This document shows, in pieces, positions 35,308 through 43,990 of a stretch of DNA of 53,083 nt. The notes under the pieces are model-generated. The model searched no databases and was not told the DNA's origin. It was given only the letters and a program-made list of their open reading frames with translations. The DNA is from an uncultured Rhodospirillales bacterium (GTDB lineage Bacteria; Pseudomonadota; Alphaproteobacteria; RF32; CAG-239), in assembly GCA_902778645.1 (NCBI GenBank), contig CACYYO010000005.1, positions 1-53,083 of the forward strand, read 5' to 3'. Within the stretch, counting starts at the first letter, position 1; each line of letters begins with the position of its first letter. Both the position numbers and the translations under genes were made by a program.

Positions 35308-36462
35308 ATGCTGTTAAATTTCAGTTTTAATAATTTTAAGGTGTTCAAGGAAAAAGTTGAATTTTCTATGGAACCATTAACGAATAATGGTTCTAGTGAG
35401 AATTCTATTGAAACAGGATATAAGAAATCCCCTTATGTTTACCGGACATCCGCAATATTTGGGGCAAATGCTTCTGGAAAATCAACGTTTGTTCAAGCTT
35501 TAGCCTATTTTCAGAGGTTAATAGAAACCTCTTACCTCAAAAGATTTAATGAAAAAATGGATATCCCGACTTATAAGTTGGATGATAAAGAAAAGAATTC
35601 AACATTTGAATTTGAATTCTTAGAAAATGGCATTGTTTACAGATATTTTGTTGAATTAAATGATGATGGAATTATTCAAGAAAATGCTTACTACAATGAA
35701 TTAGAAGAAGGAAGAAGAGAAAAGATATTATTTGAAAGAACTCCTACTGAATTTAATAGTCCTTATGGAATAGATAAAGAATTTGCCAAACAAACAAGTA
35801 AAACCAGACTACTCATCAGTGAATTAGCAAATAATAGGAATATCCAAGATCAACATATATTAGACATTTATAATTGGTTTATGAATATTGATGTTCTTTC
35901 AAGCAATTACAGAGATAATTTAAATGATTTACCCGCCTTATCTAAATCTAACTTAACTAAAAAAGCTGAATTTTTAAGAAAAGCGGATATTCCAATAAAA
36001 AAATTGATTGTTAATAGAGATGGAGTATTTTCAGTTCATAAAAATGAAATAGGTCAAGAGGTTACGTTTGATTTTTTTGATGAAGAGTCGGATGGTACAC
36101 AAACGTTATTAAGTATAGCAGAAGATGTTTTCTTCGCAATAGATAAAGGAAGTGTCTTAGTCGTTGATGAACTTGATAACTCTCTACATCCTCATTTGGT
36201 TAAATATCTGGTTAATTTGTTCAATAATCCAGAAACCAACCCTAAAGGTGCACAGTTAATCTTTACTTCACACGCTCACTATTTGATGGACGGGGACACT
36301 CTAACCAGAGATCAAATATGGTTTGTTTCTAAAGAAAACGGCTATTCCAGCGATTTGTATTCTTTGAGCGATTTCAAAGAAATTAAGCGGAAGAAAGGTG
36401 CTTTTTATAACGAGTATATGTATGGCATTTTTGGTGCTGTGCCGAAGATTAGCGAGGACTAA
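35308..36462 (+). CDS. RloA-like AAA15 ATPase (first copy)
   Basis: 384 residues. N-terminal beta segment NFNNFKVF-like (FSFNNFKVFKEKVEFS), Walker A GANASGKST (residues 52-60), a middle helical insert, signature region SDGTQTLL, Walker B VLVVDELDNSLHPHL and a His switch in FTSHAHYLMD. This is the SMC/ABC-like AAA15 family found in RloA, AbiLi and PARIS. It starts the pair with the TOPRIM-type gene 2 bp downstream. Such pairs sense phage and trigger a nuclease; the trigger here is unknown. Confidence 0.88.
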   Translation: MLLNFSFNNFKVFKEKVEFSMEPLTNNGSSENSIETGYKKSPYVYRTSAIFGANASGKSTFVQALAYFQRLIETSYLKRFNEKMDIPTYKLDDKEKNSTFEFEFLENGIVYRYFVELNDDGIIQENAYYNELEEGRREKILFERTPTEFNSPYGIDKEFAKQTSKTRLLISELANNRNIQDQHILDIYNWFMNIDVLSSNYRDNLNDLPALSKSNLTKKAEFLRKADIPIKKLIVNRDGVFSVHKNEIGQEVTFDFFDEESDGTQTLLSIAEDVFFAIDKGSVLVVDELDNSLHPHLVKYLVNLFNNPETNPKGAQLIFTSHAHYLMDGDTLTRDQIWFVSKENGYSSDLYSLSDFKEIKRKKGAFYNEYMYGIFGAVPKISED

Positions 36463-36464
36463 CT

Positions 36465-37055
36465 ATGGCTAGAAGAAGTAGTCAATCAAGGCAATTAAGA
36501 CCTTTACATCTGTTTATCTGTGAGGATTCCAAATCTTCCAAGTTTTATATGGAAGGTCTCGGCAAAGTCAATAATATAAACATAAAAGCTGAAAATGCAG
36601 ATGGAACAAGTCCTGAGAATGTTTTAAGAACAGCAAAAGAAAAGCTATCAATGTTTCAAGATGAAGGAACAGCGACAGTCTATTGCTTATTTGATAAAGA
36701 CGATTGCGAGGACGTCAAATTCAAAAAGGTTATTGCTGATTGTAAAAGCGCCAGAATTGTTTCAGCAACATCAATTCCTTGTTATGAGTATTGGCTTTTG
36801 CTTCATTTGAAGAAGACTAATCAACCATTTAGTAATGCTCAAGAGTGTTGTGAAGCATTTAGAGCTGAATACAACAAAGCTTTTAATATAAGATATAATG
36901 TAAAGGATTTGAAAGCACGTAAAGAAATTTTTGAAGACTTGAAGGATAAACTTGATACAGCCATCAAAAATGCTGAAAGTCTTAAATTAAAAGAAAATGA
37001 AAACCCTTACACCAATATGCATGAAGTGATTAAAGGTTTACTATCCCGCAAATAG
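36465..37055 (+). CDS. RloB-like TOPRIM nuclease (first copy)
   Basis: 196 residues. FICEDSKSSKFYMEGL gives the catalytic Glu, FDKDDC the D-x-D of a TOPRIM fold, and CYEYWLLLHL the RloB family signature. RloB/AbiLii proteins are the effector partners of AAA15 ATPases. All metal-binding acids are present. Two bases separate it from the ATPase gene. Confidence 0.88.
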   Translation: MARRSSQSRQLRPLHLFICEDSKSSKFYMEGLGKVNNINIKAENADGTSPENVLRTAKEKLSMFQDEGTATVYCLFDKDDCEDVKFKKVIADCKSARIVSATSIPCYEYWLLLHLKKTNQPFSNAQECCEAFRAEYNKAFNIRYNVKDLKARKEIFEDLKDKLDTAIKNAESLKLKENENPYTNMHEVIKGLLSRK

Positions 37056-37144
37056 AATAAAAATTATCCTGACTCAACCTATTGAATTTAAAAGAAAATG
37101 TCCTGAAATCAACCAGTTACCTGCATTTTTTATCAAAAAAATGC

Positions 37145-37173
37145 TTGACAAGCCGATTCCGGCATGTTTAAAT
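37145..37173 (+). promoter_or_regulatory. Promoter of the ankyrin-DUF3768-DUF1737 cassette
   Basis: TTGACA (37145-37150), 17-bp spacer, TTAAAT (37168-37173). The spacer holds gccg-attc-cggc (37152-37163), a short inverted repeat that could be an operator. 37174-37260 holds the leader of the ankyrin gene. Confidence 0.6.
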
Positions 37174-37260
37174 CATTCCAGATTTGAAATGATAACCAAA
37201 TCAAAAGTGAATTTATAAACCAACTTGTCCCACTTTAAGCGGACTAAAAGGAGAATTAAG

Positions 37261-37785
37261 ATGACTAACCCTCAAGCCGAATTGCGTCGGCAGTTAATGA
37301 ACGCATTATATCATGACGATTTTTCAACCGTAGATAATCTGTTAAAGCAAGGAGTAAATGTAAATTTACCATACAATCACAATGGTTGGACACCATTTAT
37401 GTGGGTGTGTAAGGAACATTGCGACCCTGAAATCATTCAGTTGTTTTTAGACCACGGTGGTAACGTTCACTCCAGAAATAAATCCGGTGAAACACCTTTG
37501 CACATTATGGCAGCACATCGCAGCTCTTTTGATTGTTTGCAGATTTTGTTAGCCCACGGAGCTAATCCGAATGCACGAGATGAAGACGGCAACACTGCAC
37601 TTCATATTGCAGCAGCCCATCCGCAAGCCGATATTCGTATGGATGTTGTATGGAATTTGTTTCTTAAGACCGATGATACCATCCGTAACAATGCCGGCAA
37701 GACCGCCTATGACCTTGCTAAAGAAAATCCAAACTTTACCGATGAAGAAGTTCTAAAGATTATGAAGGAGAGCGTTGATGCCTAA
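37261..37785 (+). CDS. Ankyrin-repeat protein
   Basis: 174 residues from the ATG at 37261, which has GGAGAAT upstream; an earlier in-frame start at 37225 lacks one. Four ankyrin units are clear: WTPFMWVCKEHCDPEIIQLFLDHGG, ETPLHIMAAHRSSFDCLQILLAHGAN, NTALHIAAAHPQA, and a final KTAYDLAKEN. First gene of a compact cassette; its last 8 bp overlap the DUF3768 gene. Confidence 0.87.
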   Translation: MTNPQAELRRQLMNALYHDDFSTVDNLLKQGVNVNLPYNHNGWTPFMWVCKEHCDPEIIQLFLDHGGNVHSRNKSGETPLHIMAAHRSSFDCLQILLAHGANPNARDEDGNTALHIAAAHPQADIRMDVVWNLFLKTDDTIRNNAGKTAYDLAKENPNFTDEEVLKIMKESVDA

Positions 37786-38104
37786 TACAAACGAAATAGC
37801 TCTTCAGAACGACAACTTCCGCAAGCATTTATCGCAAGGAACTTTGGTTTTAACGCAAGGTATTCGGAATAATGCCCCTGAAGACATCAGGGAAATCATA
37901 ACCAAAGTAAGGACTTTTGATACCTTTGATGAAAACAATGACCCGTATAATGAGCACGATTTCGGAGCTTTTGACTTTAAGGGTAAAAGGATATTCTGGA
38001 AGATTGATAATTATGACCGTGAATTTCTTTATCTCTCACCGGATGTTTCAAACCCAAGATTAACCAATAAAGTAATGACCGTAATGTATGCGGAGGAATA
38101 CTAA
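37778..38104 (+). CDS. DUF3768 protein
   Basis: 108 residues. DUF3768 hallmark features are HDFGAFDFKGKRIFWKID and the end NKVMTVMYAEEY. DUF3768 proteins are common on plasmids and islands of Alphaproteobacteria and have no known function. The start (ATG at 37778) overlaps the ankyrin gene, and its stop overlaps the DUF1737 start. A truncated relative lies at 17164-17385. Confidence 0.8.
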   Translation: MPNTNEIALQNDNFRKHLSQGTLVLTQGIRNNAPEDIREIITKVRTFDTFDENNDPYNEHDFGAFDFKGKRIFWKIDNYDREFLYLSPDVSNPRLTNKVMTVMYAEEY

Positions 38105-38265
38105 TGAAATACGATGTTTTAGCCACACCGGACTTGGAAGAACTTTGCAAATGGGTGAATGAGAAACTCAAGCAAGGCTGGCAATTACAGGGCGGTATAG
38201 CCACAATGGTTCATCCTCCAAGATATACGGTATTTTACCAAGCAATCGTGAAACCAACCAAATAA
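38104..38265 (+). CDS. DUF1737 small protein
   Basis: 53 residues. MKYDVLATPDLEELCKWVN followed by GWQLQGGIA and a C-terminal FYQAIVK fit the DUF1737 pattern, in which a short Trp-Gly motif is followed by a YYQA-like strand. ATG overlaps the preceding stop (TAATG), confirming coupling. Function unknown. Confidence 0.75.
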   Translation: MKYDVLATPDLEELCKWVNEKLKQGWQLQGGIATMVHPPRYTVFYQAIVKPTK

Positions 38266-38330
38266 AAGCAACCGAGAGATTGCGGACTTTATTTTCCTTT
38301 CAACCGCAATCTCTCAAAAGGAGGTAAATT

Positions 38331-38915
38331 ATGACCAACTCTGAATTTGTGGACGATAAGAAGATTAAAGACATTCTGACCTATATTAAGTCTATGAAGC
38401 ATGCGGAACAAATCCGAATGATGTTTCTTTTTAGCTTGAACGGACTTCGGGCGATAAACTTTACGTTTCTGCAGGTAAAGGATTGCTACACCGACCAACT
38501 CAAACCCAACGACGTGATTAACCTTGATAGTGACAAGAACAAAGGCAAGCACAAATGCTCATACTTTATGAATAGCCAAATGAAGAAGGAACTTGCTGAC
38601 TATTTGAAGTATCTTCAGAATAAATGGGGAGAAAACTTAAGCCCTGAAACCTATCTCTTTACCTCTCAGAAGCTCAATAAGCCCTACAACAGAGTAAGCA
38701 TCAGCCGTCTGTTTAGCTCCGTTTATAAGAAATTCGGCATCAAAGGAGCAAGCCACTTAGGGAGACACTTATTCGTGAGTAAATTGGTCAACAGCGGCGT
38801 TTCAGTATTTGTCATTCAGAAACTTGTAAATCATCGCAATATTACAACAACTCAAAGATATTTTAACCATAATGAACAAATGCTCGCCAATGCCGTGGAA
38901 AACACAAGGATTTAA
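38331..38915 (+). CDS. Short tyrosine recombinase, catalytic domain only
   Basis: 194 residues. Catalytic set is present: Arg in SLNGLRAIN, H-x-x-R in HLGRHLF, His in LVNHRNI and Tyr in TQRYFNH. There is no N-terminal arm or core-binding domain, so this resembles the small Tn4555/integron-like or XerD-fragment recombinases in islands. AGGAGG precedes the ATG. It may act on a separate site or be a remnant of a second element; the full-length integrase at 17659 is the likelier island integrase. Confidence 0.82.
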   Translation: MTNSEFVDDKKIKDILTYIKSMKHAEQIRMMFLFSLNGLRAINFTFLQVKDCYTDQLKPNDVINLDSDKNKGKHKCSYFMNSQMKKELADYLKYLQNKWGENLSPETYLFTSQKLNKPYNRVSISRLFSSVYKKFGIKGASHLGRHLFVSKLVNSGVSVFVIQKLVNHRNITTTQRYFNHNEQMLANAVENTRI

Positions 38916-38918
38916 GAT

Positions 38919-39299
38919 ATGATACAACTTGACCGAGCGTGGCTGTTAGGGCACATTGATTATATTTGGAACAACCGGCACAAGCTACAAACCAGACCTT
39001 GTGCCGAATTTGTTATCACCGGATTTGTTATCAATTCCTTCGGCTGTCCTTACTATGGCTATCTAATTGATAAAATAACCCTCGGAAACCTAATCAAGCT
39101 ATGGAACAACGGCTTTGTTTATAAAGATTTTCCGCTAGTTCATTACAGAATATCCCACGGAGATAGTTCTACTCACATCGCCTACACTTATCGTGGCAAA
39201 GTGTTTAGTCATAGATTTCCTTATTCAGATCCAGATAGATATATTCCAACAGAGGAAGTGAAACAGATTTTGAAAAGTTTAAGGAAATCAAAACTATAA
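38919..39299 (+). CDS. Hypothetical protein, intact copy of the 13.5-kb remnant
   Basis: 126 residues, not recognised. Alpha/beta with conserved GFVINSFGCPYYGY, HYRISHGDSST and PDRYIPTEEVKQIL. Follows the recombinase by 3 bp, so the two are one transcript. Identical architecture but truncated at 13478-13759. The transcript ends in the hairpin block that also follows in the left segment. Confidence 0.65.
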   Translation: MIQLDRAWLLGHIDYIWNNRHKLQTRPCAEFVITGFVINSFGCPYYGYLIDKITLGNLIKLWNNGFVYKDFPLVHYRISHGDSSTHIAYTYRGKVFSHRFPYSDPDRYIPTEEVKQILKSLRKSKL

Positions 39300-39307
39300 A
39301 ATCCTTG

Positions 39308-39350
39308 AAATGTTAAACAATGTTTGTAATCCCAACAAAGTTTAACATTT
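39308..39350. terminator. Terminator hairpin, copy of the block at 15.5 kb
   Basis: 11-bp stem aaatgttaaac / gtttaacattt followed by T. The surrounding block 39307-39400 is repeated at 15469-15560. Confidence 0.8.
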
Positions 39351-39408
39351 TTTTATTACCGGTATATCAGTCATTTTCAAAAGTATAGATTTTATGGGCT
39401 TTTCAGAG

Positions 39409-39442
39409 AAAATGTTAAAGAATGATGATTCTTTAACATTTT
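39409..39442. repeat. Perfect 15-bp stem hairpin
   Basis: aaaatgttaaagaat / attctttaacatttt with a GATG loop. It reuses the AATGTTAAA core of the preceding terminator, so two similar hairpins stand in tandem. The rest of 39443-39617 is an AT-rich leader with no gene. Confidence 0.7.
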
Positions 39443-39617
39443 AGAAAAATAATCATAGCATCAAATAAAACAGATTAACTTTCATTTGAAAAAAATAGAA
39501 AAAATTTATTATTTTTGCAAAAATCTGTAATTTTTTTACAGATTTTAACAAAATTTGCTTGATTTTGATAAAATTTATTTTATATTATTATAAAAATAGC
39601 GAATGAAAGGTTGAAAA

Positions 39618-40913
39618 ATGACCAAAGTTAATCTGTTGAGATTGAAGTTTGCAAATATCTTATCTTTCAAAGATGAACAGGAGATATTTTTTACAGCTGA
39701 ATCAAAATATACCAATGCCCCAACAAACTATATCAGAAACGAGAAAGCTATCGGAGAAGACCTAATTACTCCGGTTACCGCATTCTATGGTGCAAATGCT
39801 TCAGGAAAGAGCAATATCCTTTACATGTTGGCGATTATTCTTCGGTCTTTTTTAGGAAAACCATATCAAAAGTTTTCTATGGATAATTACAGACCTTTTG
39901 GATTGCACGATGAAACTATGAATAAGCCATCTTTATTAGAAATTGATTTTTGTGTAGATGAGTTTAGATATATTTTATCTATAACCTTTGATAAAACAGG
40001 AATACTTGAAGAGCAATTGTATGAGTATCAACAGAAAGCAAAAAAGATAATCTATAGAAGAGAAAAAGCTAAACTAACGAAATTCAATAAAGATATTATA
40101 TCAAAATATGATTTGCAGTATACTGAAGATACATTAAGTAAAAGACCTGATATTTTAGTGCTGGATATATTAGATACCAAAGGTATTACATACATTCGCC
40201 CTATTTTATTGGCGGTCACAATTATTTCTAAAACAGCTTTCGGTGTTCCTCAAAGAAAAGATTTCTTTAATGAGTTCGCTGAAGAAATGCTAAAAAACAA
40301 GACACTAAAAGAAAAATTCGTCAAGTTTATGCAATATGCGGATTTAGGTATTACTGATGTTATAATTGAAAAAATATCATCTCCGCATCCTGATGCTATT
40401 GTATCATCTGAACAAGGTATTGTTTCGGGCCCATATACTGTTTATAAAATGTCATTTGAACATAAAGGAGCTAATGGAAAAAAATATCTTTTAGATTTAA
40501 ACAGTGAAAGTGAAGGAACAAGGCAATTTGTGACCTTTATGAGATACTTTATTCCTGCATTAATTGAGGGCGGTATCTTCTTTATTGATGAAATTGATAA
40601 AAATATACACTCCATGATGTTAGCAAAATTAATAGAAATGTTTAATAATCCTAATATCAATAAAGGAGGAGCTCAACTTATATTTAATACTCATGATACT
40701 TCCATACTTAAATCAGATATTCTTAAAAGAGATGAGATTTGGTTTGTAGAGAAGAATGAAGAAGGATGCTCCGAAGTATATCCTTTAACCGAATTTAAGT
40801 CTATCAGGGAAGGTTTTAACTATGAAAAGGGATATTTAGAAGGCAGATTCGGAGCAATTCCATATTTGGGAGATATTAAAGAACTGGAGGCTATTCTGAA
40901 TGCCAAAGAGTAA
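39618..40913 (+). CDS. RloA-like AAA15 ATPase (second copy)
   Basis: 431 residues. Walker A GANASGKSN (residues 58-66), SESEGTRQF signature, Walker B IFFIDEIDKNIHSMM and NTHDTS as the switch. It shares the fold and end (IPYLGD corresponds to VPKISE) with the first copy but differs enough to be a separate lineage, not a recent duplication. Its last 14 bp overlap the next gene. GAAAGG precedes the ATG. Confidence 0.88.
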   Translation: MTKVNLLRLKFANILSFKDEQEIFFTAESKYTNAPTNYIRNEKAIGEDLITPVTAFYGANASGKSNILYMLAIILRSFLGKPYQKFSMDNYRPFGLHDETMNKPSLLEIDFCVDEFRYILSITFDKTGILEEQLYEYQQKAKKIIYRREKAKLTKFNKDIISKYDLQYTEDTLSKRPDILVLDILDTKGITYIRPILLAVTIISKTAFGVPQRKDFFNEFAEEMLKNKTLKEKFVKFMQYADLGITDVIIEKISSPHPDAIVSSEQGIVSGPYTVYKMSFEHKGANGKKYLLDLNSESEGTRQFVTFMRYFIPALIEGGIFFIDEIDKNIHSMMLAKLIEMFNNPNINKGGAQLIFNTHDTSILKSDILKRDEIWFVEKNEEGCSEVYPLTEFKSIREGFNYEKGYLEGRFGAIPYLGDIKELEAILNAKE

Positions 40914-41580
40914 AAAAGAATATAGTCTATCCAGAGCTGACCGATATAATAAAAAAGAACGTAATGCCGGAAAGATTGTTATTTATACGGAAGGAGATGT
41001 AACAGAACCGGAGTATCTTAATGATTGGATAAAAGGTTTTGCAGCTAAAAACGGCTTAAATCCGCTAAAAGTGAAGACTTGGTTTGAAATTGTTCCTTCT
41101 GATGACGAATCAGAACCTTTGAAAGTTGTAGAGAACTTGGTTTCTAATGAAAATCCTAAAGACAATGAGCTTGATAAATTCTATGCTGTGTTTGATGAAG
41201 ATGATAGAAGCAATACCGGAAAAGATAAAGAAAACTATCAAAAGGCGTTTCAAACAGCGGATAACAATAATGTTAATGTAATATGTTCCAATCGTTCTGT
41301 GGAACTTTGGGCTGTTTTGCACTTTTCAGATGCTACCCCTATGACACAAAGAGACTTGGAAAAAGAGCTTAAAAGGTTTATGCCGCACTACAATTCCAGT
41401 AAAAATAAACGCTTTGACTTTGCGATAATGCAAAGCGAAGGCGATGAAGACAAAGCCATAAAAAGGGCTCAATCATTGCGTAAAAATAATGAAAAGGCAT
41501 CTAGTGATTGGAAAATTCGTCCTTCCACAAATTTTGATGAACTCATTGAAGCAATGAAAGAATTTATTTTACAGCATTAG
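40900..41580 (+). CDS. RloB-like TOPRIM nuclease (second copy)
   Basis: 226 residues. IYTEGDVTEPEYL (catalytic Glu), FDEDDRS (D-x-D) and SVELWAVLHF (RloB signature) are complete. Belongs to the overlapping upstream ATPase gene. Longer N-terminus (basic, Ser/Arg-rich) than the first copy. It is the last gene of the island before the right-end repeats. Confidence 0.88.
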   Translation: MPKSKKEYSLSRADRYNKKERNAGKIVIYTEGDVTEPEYLNDWIKGFAAKNGLNPLKVKTWFEIVPSDDESEPLKVVENLVSNENPKDNELDKFYAVFDEDDRSNTGKDKENYQKAFQTADNNNVNVICSNRSVELWAVLHFSDATPMTQRDLEKELKRFMPHYNSSKNKRFDFAIMQSEGDEDKAIKRAQSLRKNNEKASSDWKIRPSTNFDELIEAMKEFILQH

Positions 41581-41619
41581 ATTGAGAAGATAACCCCTTC
41601 AAAATTAATCATTTTGAGG

Positions 41620-41650
41620 CACCGATTTGTTTTTCATCTCGGTGTTTTTT
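41620..41650 (+). terminator. Intrinsic terminator of the second RloAB pair
   Basis: caccga (41620-41625) pairs with tcggtg (41639-41644) across a T-rich loop, followed by six T. Confidence 0.75.
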
Positions 41651-41662
41651 GTCACCAAAATA

Positions 41663-41681
41663 TGCGGCACCAGTGCGGCAC
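41663..41681. repeat. 19-bp repeat near right island end
   Basis: Identical to 17608-17626, same orientation. Confidence 0.6.
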
Positions 41682-41693
41682 GGGATAAAAAAG

Positions 41694-41721
41694 AAGGCTT
41701 CCAGAATTTTCTGAAAGCCTT
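41694..41721 (-). terminator. Terminator of tRNA-fMet within the island end
   Basis: On the minus strand aaggctttcag...ctggaagcctt forms an imperfect stem followed by CTTTTTTAT, just past the tRNA 3' end. The island therefore brings its own tRNA terminator when it integrates. Confidence 0.75.
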
Positions 41722-41729
41722 GATTTTAT

Positions 41730-41806
<77 letters not shown>

Positions 41807-41823
41807 ACAAAAAAACTGGTGTA

Positions 41824-41852
41824 TTGTTACGCCTTTTTCTTTTTCTTGTCAA
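41824..41852 (-). promoter_or_regulatory. Strong promoter of tRNA-fMet
   Basis: Minus strand: consensus TTGACA (41852-41847), 17-bp spacer, TAACAA (41829-41824), 17 bp before the tRNA 5' end. Confidence 0.8.
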
Positions 41853-41859
41853 GATTATT

Positions 41860-41928
41860 TTAGAAAAAAAGTGAAATTATGATAGCAAATAGTAGAACCA
41901 GTATGATAATTATCTTTTTTGTGCTCAT
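41860..41928 (-). CDS. Possible 22-residue membrane peptide
   Basis: MSTKK followed by a stretch of I, L, V and F (residues 6-22), one membrane helix, with CGGAG 7 bp before the ATG. Its 3' end nearly touches the -35 box of tRNA-fMet. Short frames in AT-rich DNA are often hydrophobic by chance, so this is tentative. The rest of 41929-42064 shows nothing firm. Confidence 0.25.
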   Translation of the reverse strand: MSTKKIIIILVLLFAIIISLFF

Positions 41929-42064
41929 ATTATGCTCCGATTTGTTGTTTTTTATATTATATAATTATTCTTTTGTTCTTCTCTATGTAATTTTTTAATA
42001 AATTAGTTTTATATTTGTATATATTTTGATGAAAGACGTTTTTATAGAAAAAGGATTATCAGTT

Positions 42065-43027
42065 ATGGTTAAGATTAATGAAGTTTATTTTTCGGATATT
42101 TATGTTACACCTGATAAGACAGCATATATTCCAGATACGCGAACAGCAAATGGTTTGGAGGTTTTTGCTCCTGAGGATTTCGAAAACTTTTTTCGATTAA
42201 TGGAATCGTCTTATGATGGTAAAAATACCAGTTATTCTGTTATGTATGAAGGTATTTTGTATCGTGTGGAAAGAACAATTAGTATTTATGGAGTTCAATA
42301 TTGTGCTCGTAAAATGCCTAAGACTGTTCCTGCTTTCAATAGTCTCGGGTATCCTGTGGAGGTTTCGAAGTATTTGATGACTTTGACAAATGCTGCCGGG
42401 CTGATTTTGTTAGGTGGACCGACGGGAAGCGGTAAAACGACGACAATTTCAAGCTTGTTAAAAGAATATTTGACGCAGGAAGGTGGCTTTGCTTATACCA
42501 TTGAAGATCCGACGGAAATGCCGCTGGATGGTGTTTATCAGGCAAAAAATGGGGCTTTGGGTTTGTGTAAGCAAACTGTTCCTGTTAATAGTGATTGGGG
42601 TGCTTCGCTGCGCTCTGCGTTGCGATCTAAACCTCGTTTTATTATGGTTGGTGAAATTCGTACGCCGGAATGTGCTAATGAAGTTTTACGTGCTGCAACT
42701 TCAGGGCACTTGGTTTTAGCAACTATTCACGCTAATAATGTGACAGATGCGATTAACTCTGTTGTTAAGTACGCGGCCGCTTTTGCAATGACGGAAGATT
42801 TGGCTTTTGATTTGTTTTCTCGTGGTATGCTCGGGGTTATTCATCAACATCTGGTCGGGGTCGGGCAGAAAAAGCCTGCTGTTTCTTATCTGTTTACGAA
42901 TCCGGATACAATGAAAGGTGACCAAGTTCGAGGAATCATTAAGAGCGGTAAACTTAATCTGGGTACATCTATTGAACAACAGATGACGCGTATGTCGCGC
43001 GGTATGAATATTTTCCCTGAGGTATAG
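42065..43027 (+). CDS. PilT/DotB-like secretion ATPase
   Basis: 320 residues from the ATG at 42065, which has AAAGGA upstream; an earlier frame start at 42026 lacks one. Walker A GPTGSGKTTT, Asp box IEDPTEMPL, Walker B IMVGEIRTPE, His box HLVLATIHANN. These place it in the GspE/PilT superfamily, nearest to PilT and DotB types that power pilus retraction or type IV secretion as hexamers at the membrane. No pilus or secretion gene is adjacent, so the apparatus is elsewhere. Confidence 0.88.
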   Translation: MVKINEVYFSDIYVTPDKTAYIPDTRTANGLEVFAPEDFENFFRLMESSYDGKNTSYSVMYEGILYRVERTISIYGVQYCARKMPKTVPAFNSLGYPVEVSKYLMTLTNAAGLILLGGPTGSGKTTTISSLLKEYLTQEGGFAYTIEDPTEMPLDGVYQAKNGALGLCKQTVPVNSDWGASLRSALRSKPRFIMVGEIRTPECANEVLRAATSGHLVLATIHANNVTDAINSVVKYAAAFAMTEDLAFDLFSRGMLGVIHQHLVGVGQKKPAVSYLFTNPDTMKGDQVRGIIKSGKLNLGTSIEQQMTRMSRGMNIFPEV

Positions 43028-43105
43028 TTTACCTGAAAAGCTTGATTTGGAGATTTTTATTGCCTATATTATAGGTAATAACCATTGTTTAGAGGAGGGT
43101 ATTTT

Positions 43106-43834
43106 ATGTTGAATCAAAAAGAAATTGCGCAGACTTCTTCACAAACTTATGTTGATGAGGGGTTGCGTCAGTATATGATGCGTGTTTATAATTACATGGC
43201 AGGGGGCTTGTGTGTGACAGCTTTGGCTTCTTTTGTGGTTATGAGCAATCCGTCTCTCTTGTCTTTGTTTTTTAAGGTTACACCGCAAGGTGCGACGATG
43301 TCGGCTCTCGGGTGGTTGGTTTTGTTTGCGCCATTATTGATGGTTTTTGCCTTTGGTTGGGTTATTGCAAAAGGTTCTGTTCGCCAGGTTCAAGGTACGT
43401 TCTGGGCTTTTGCCGCAGTGATGGGAATTTCTCTAACGCCGACTTTGCTTGCCTATACCGGTGCCAGTGTGACACGAATCTTTTTAGTTACGGCAGCAAT
43501 GTTTGGGGCAATGAGTATTTACGGTTATACGACAAAGCGTGATTTAACCTCGATGGGCTCTTTTTTGATTATGGGGGTTTGGGGCATTATCATTGCCATG
43601 TTGGTTAATTTGTTTTTACACAATCAAGGATTGTCATTGGCGCTTTCTTGTCTGAGTGTTTTAGCGTTTACAGGGCTGACGGCTTATGATACGCAAGTTA
43701 TTCGCCGGATTTATGCTGAATATGATTCTTCAGATTCGATGACACGTAAAGCTGTTGCCGGTGCTTTGTCTTTGTATATGGATTTTATTAACGTATTTAT
43801 TGCTTTATTAAACTTGTTTGGCGATAGACGATAA
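43106..43834 (+). CDS. Bax inhibitor-1/YccA-family membrane protein
   Basis: 242 residues from the ATG at 43106 behind GAGGAGGG. Seven hydrophobic segments and the BI-1 signature: ALSLYMDFINVFIALL near the C-terminus and LTAYDTQ in the preceding loop. Family members are pH- and Ca2+-sensitive inner-membrane channels (YccA inhibits FtsH). Single gene with a terminator. Confidence 0.9.
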   Translation: MLNQKEIAQTSSQTYVDEGLRQYMMRVYNYMAGGLCVTALASFVVMSNPSLLSLFFKVTPQGATMSALGWLVLFAPLLMVFAFGWVIAKGSVRQVQGTFWAFAAVMGISLTPTLLAYTGASVTRIFLVTAAMFGAMSIYGYTTKRDLTSMGSFLIMGVWGIIIAMLVNLFLHNQGLSLALSCLSVLAFTGLTAYDTQVIRRIYAEYDSSDSMTRKAVAGALSLYMDFINVFIALLNLFGDRR

Positions 43835-43853
43835 CTCCATATTTCTTTTCGTG

Positions 43854-43883
43854 AAAAACCTCTGCTGTTGCAGAGGTTTTTTT
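43854..43883 (+). terminator. Intrinsic terminator
   Basis: Stem aaaaacctctgc / gcagaggttttt with TGTT loop and seven T. Confidence 0.92.
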
Positions 43884-43990
43884 GTGTAAAAAATTATTTT
43901 TTTGCACTTTTATGGTGCTTGGTAACGAAACCTTAATTTATTTTTTCTATGCTTAAGGAAAGTGAAATTTTATGTTGGAGAAGAATAAAA

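Noticed and set aside
41879..41998. 39-codon hydrophobic open frame on the plus strand
   Set aside because: No ribosome site; hydrophobic codons are expected by chance in T-rich DNA.
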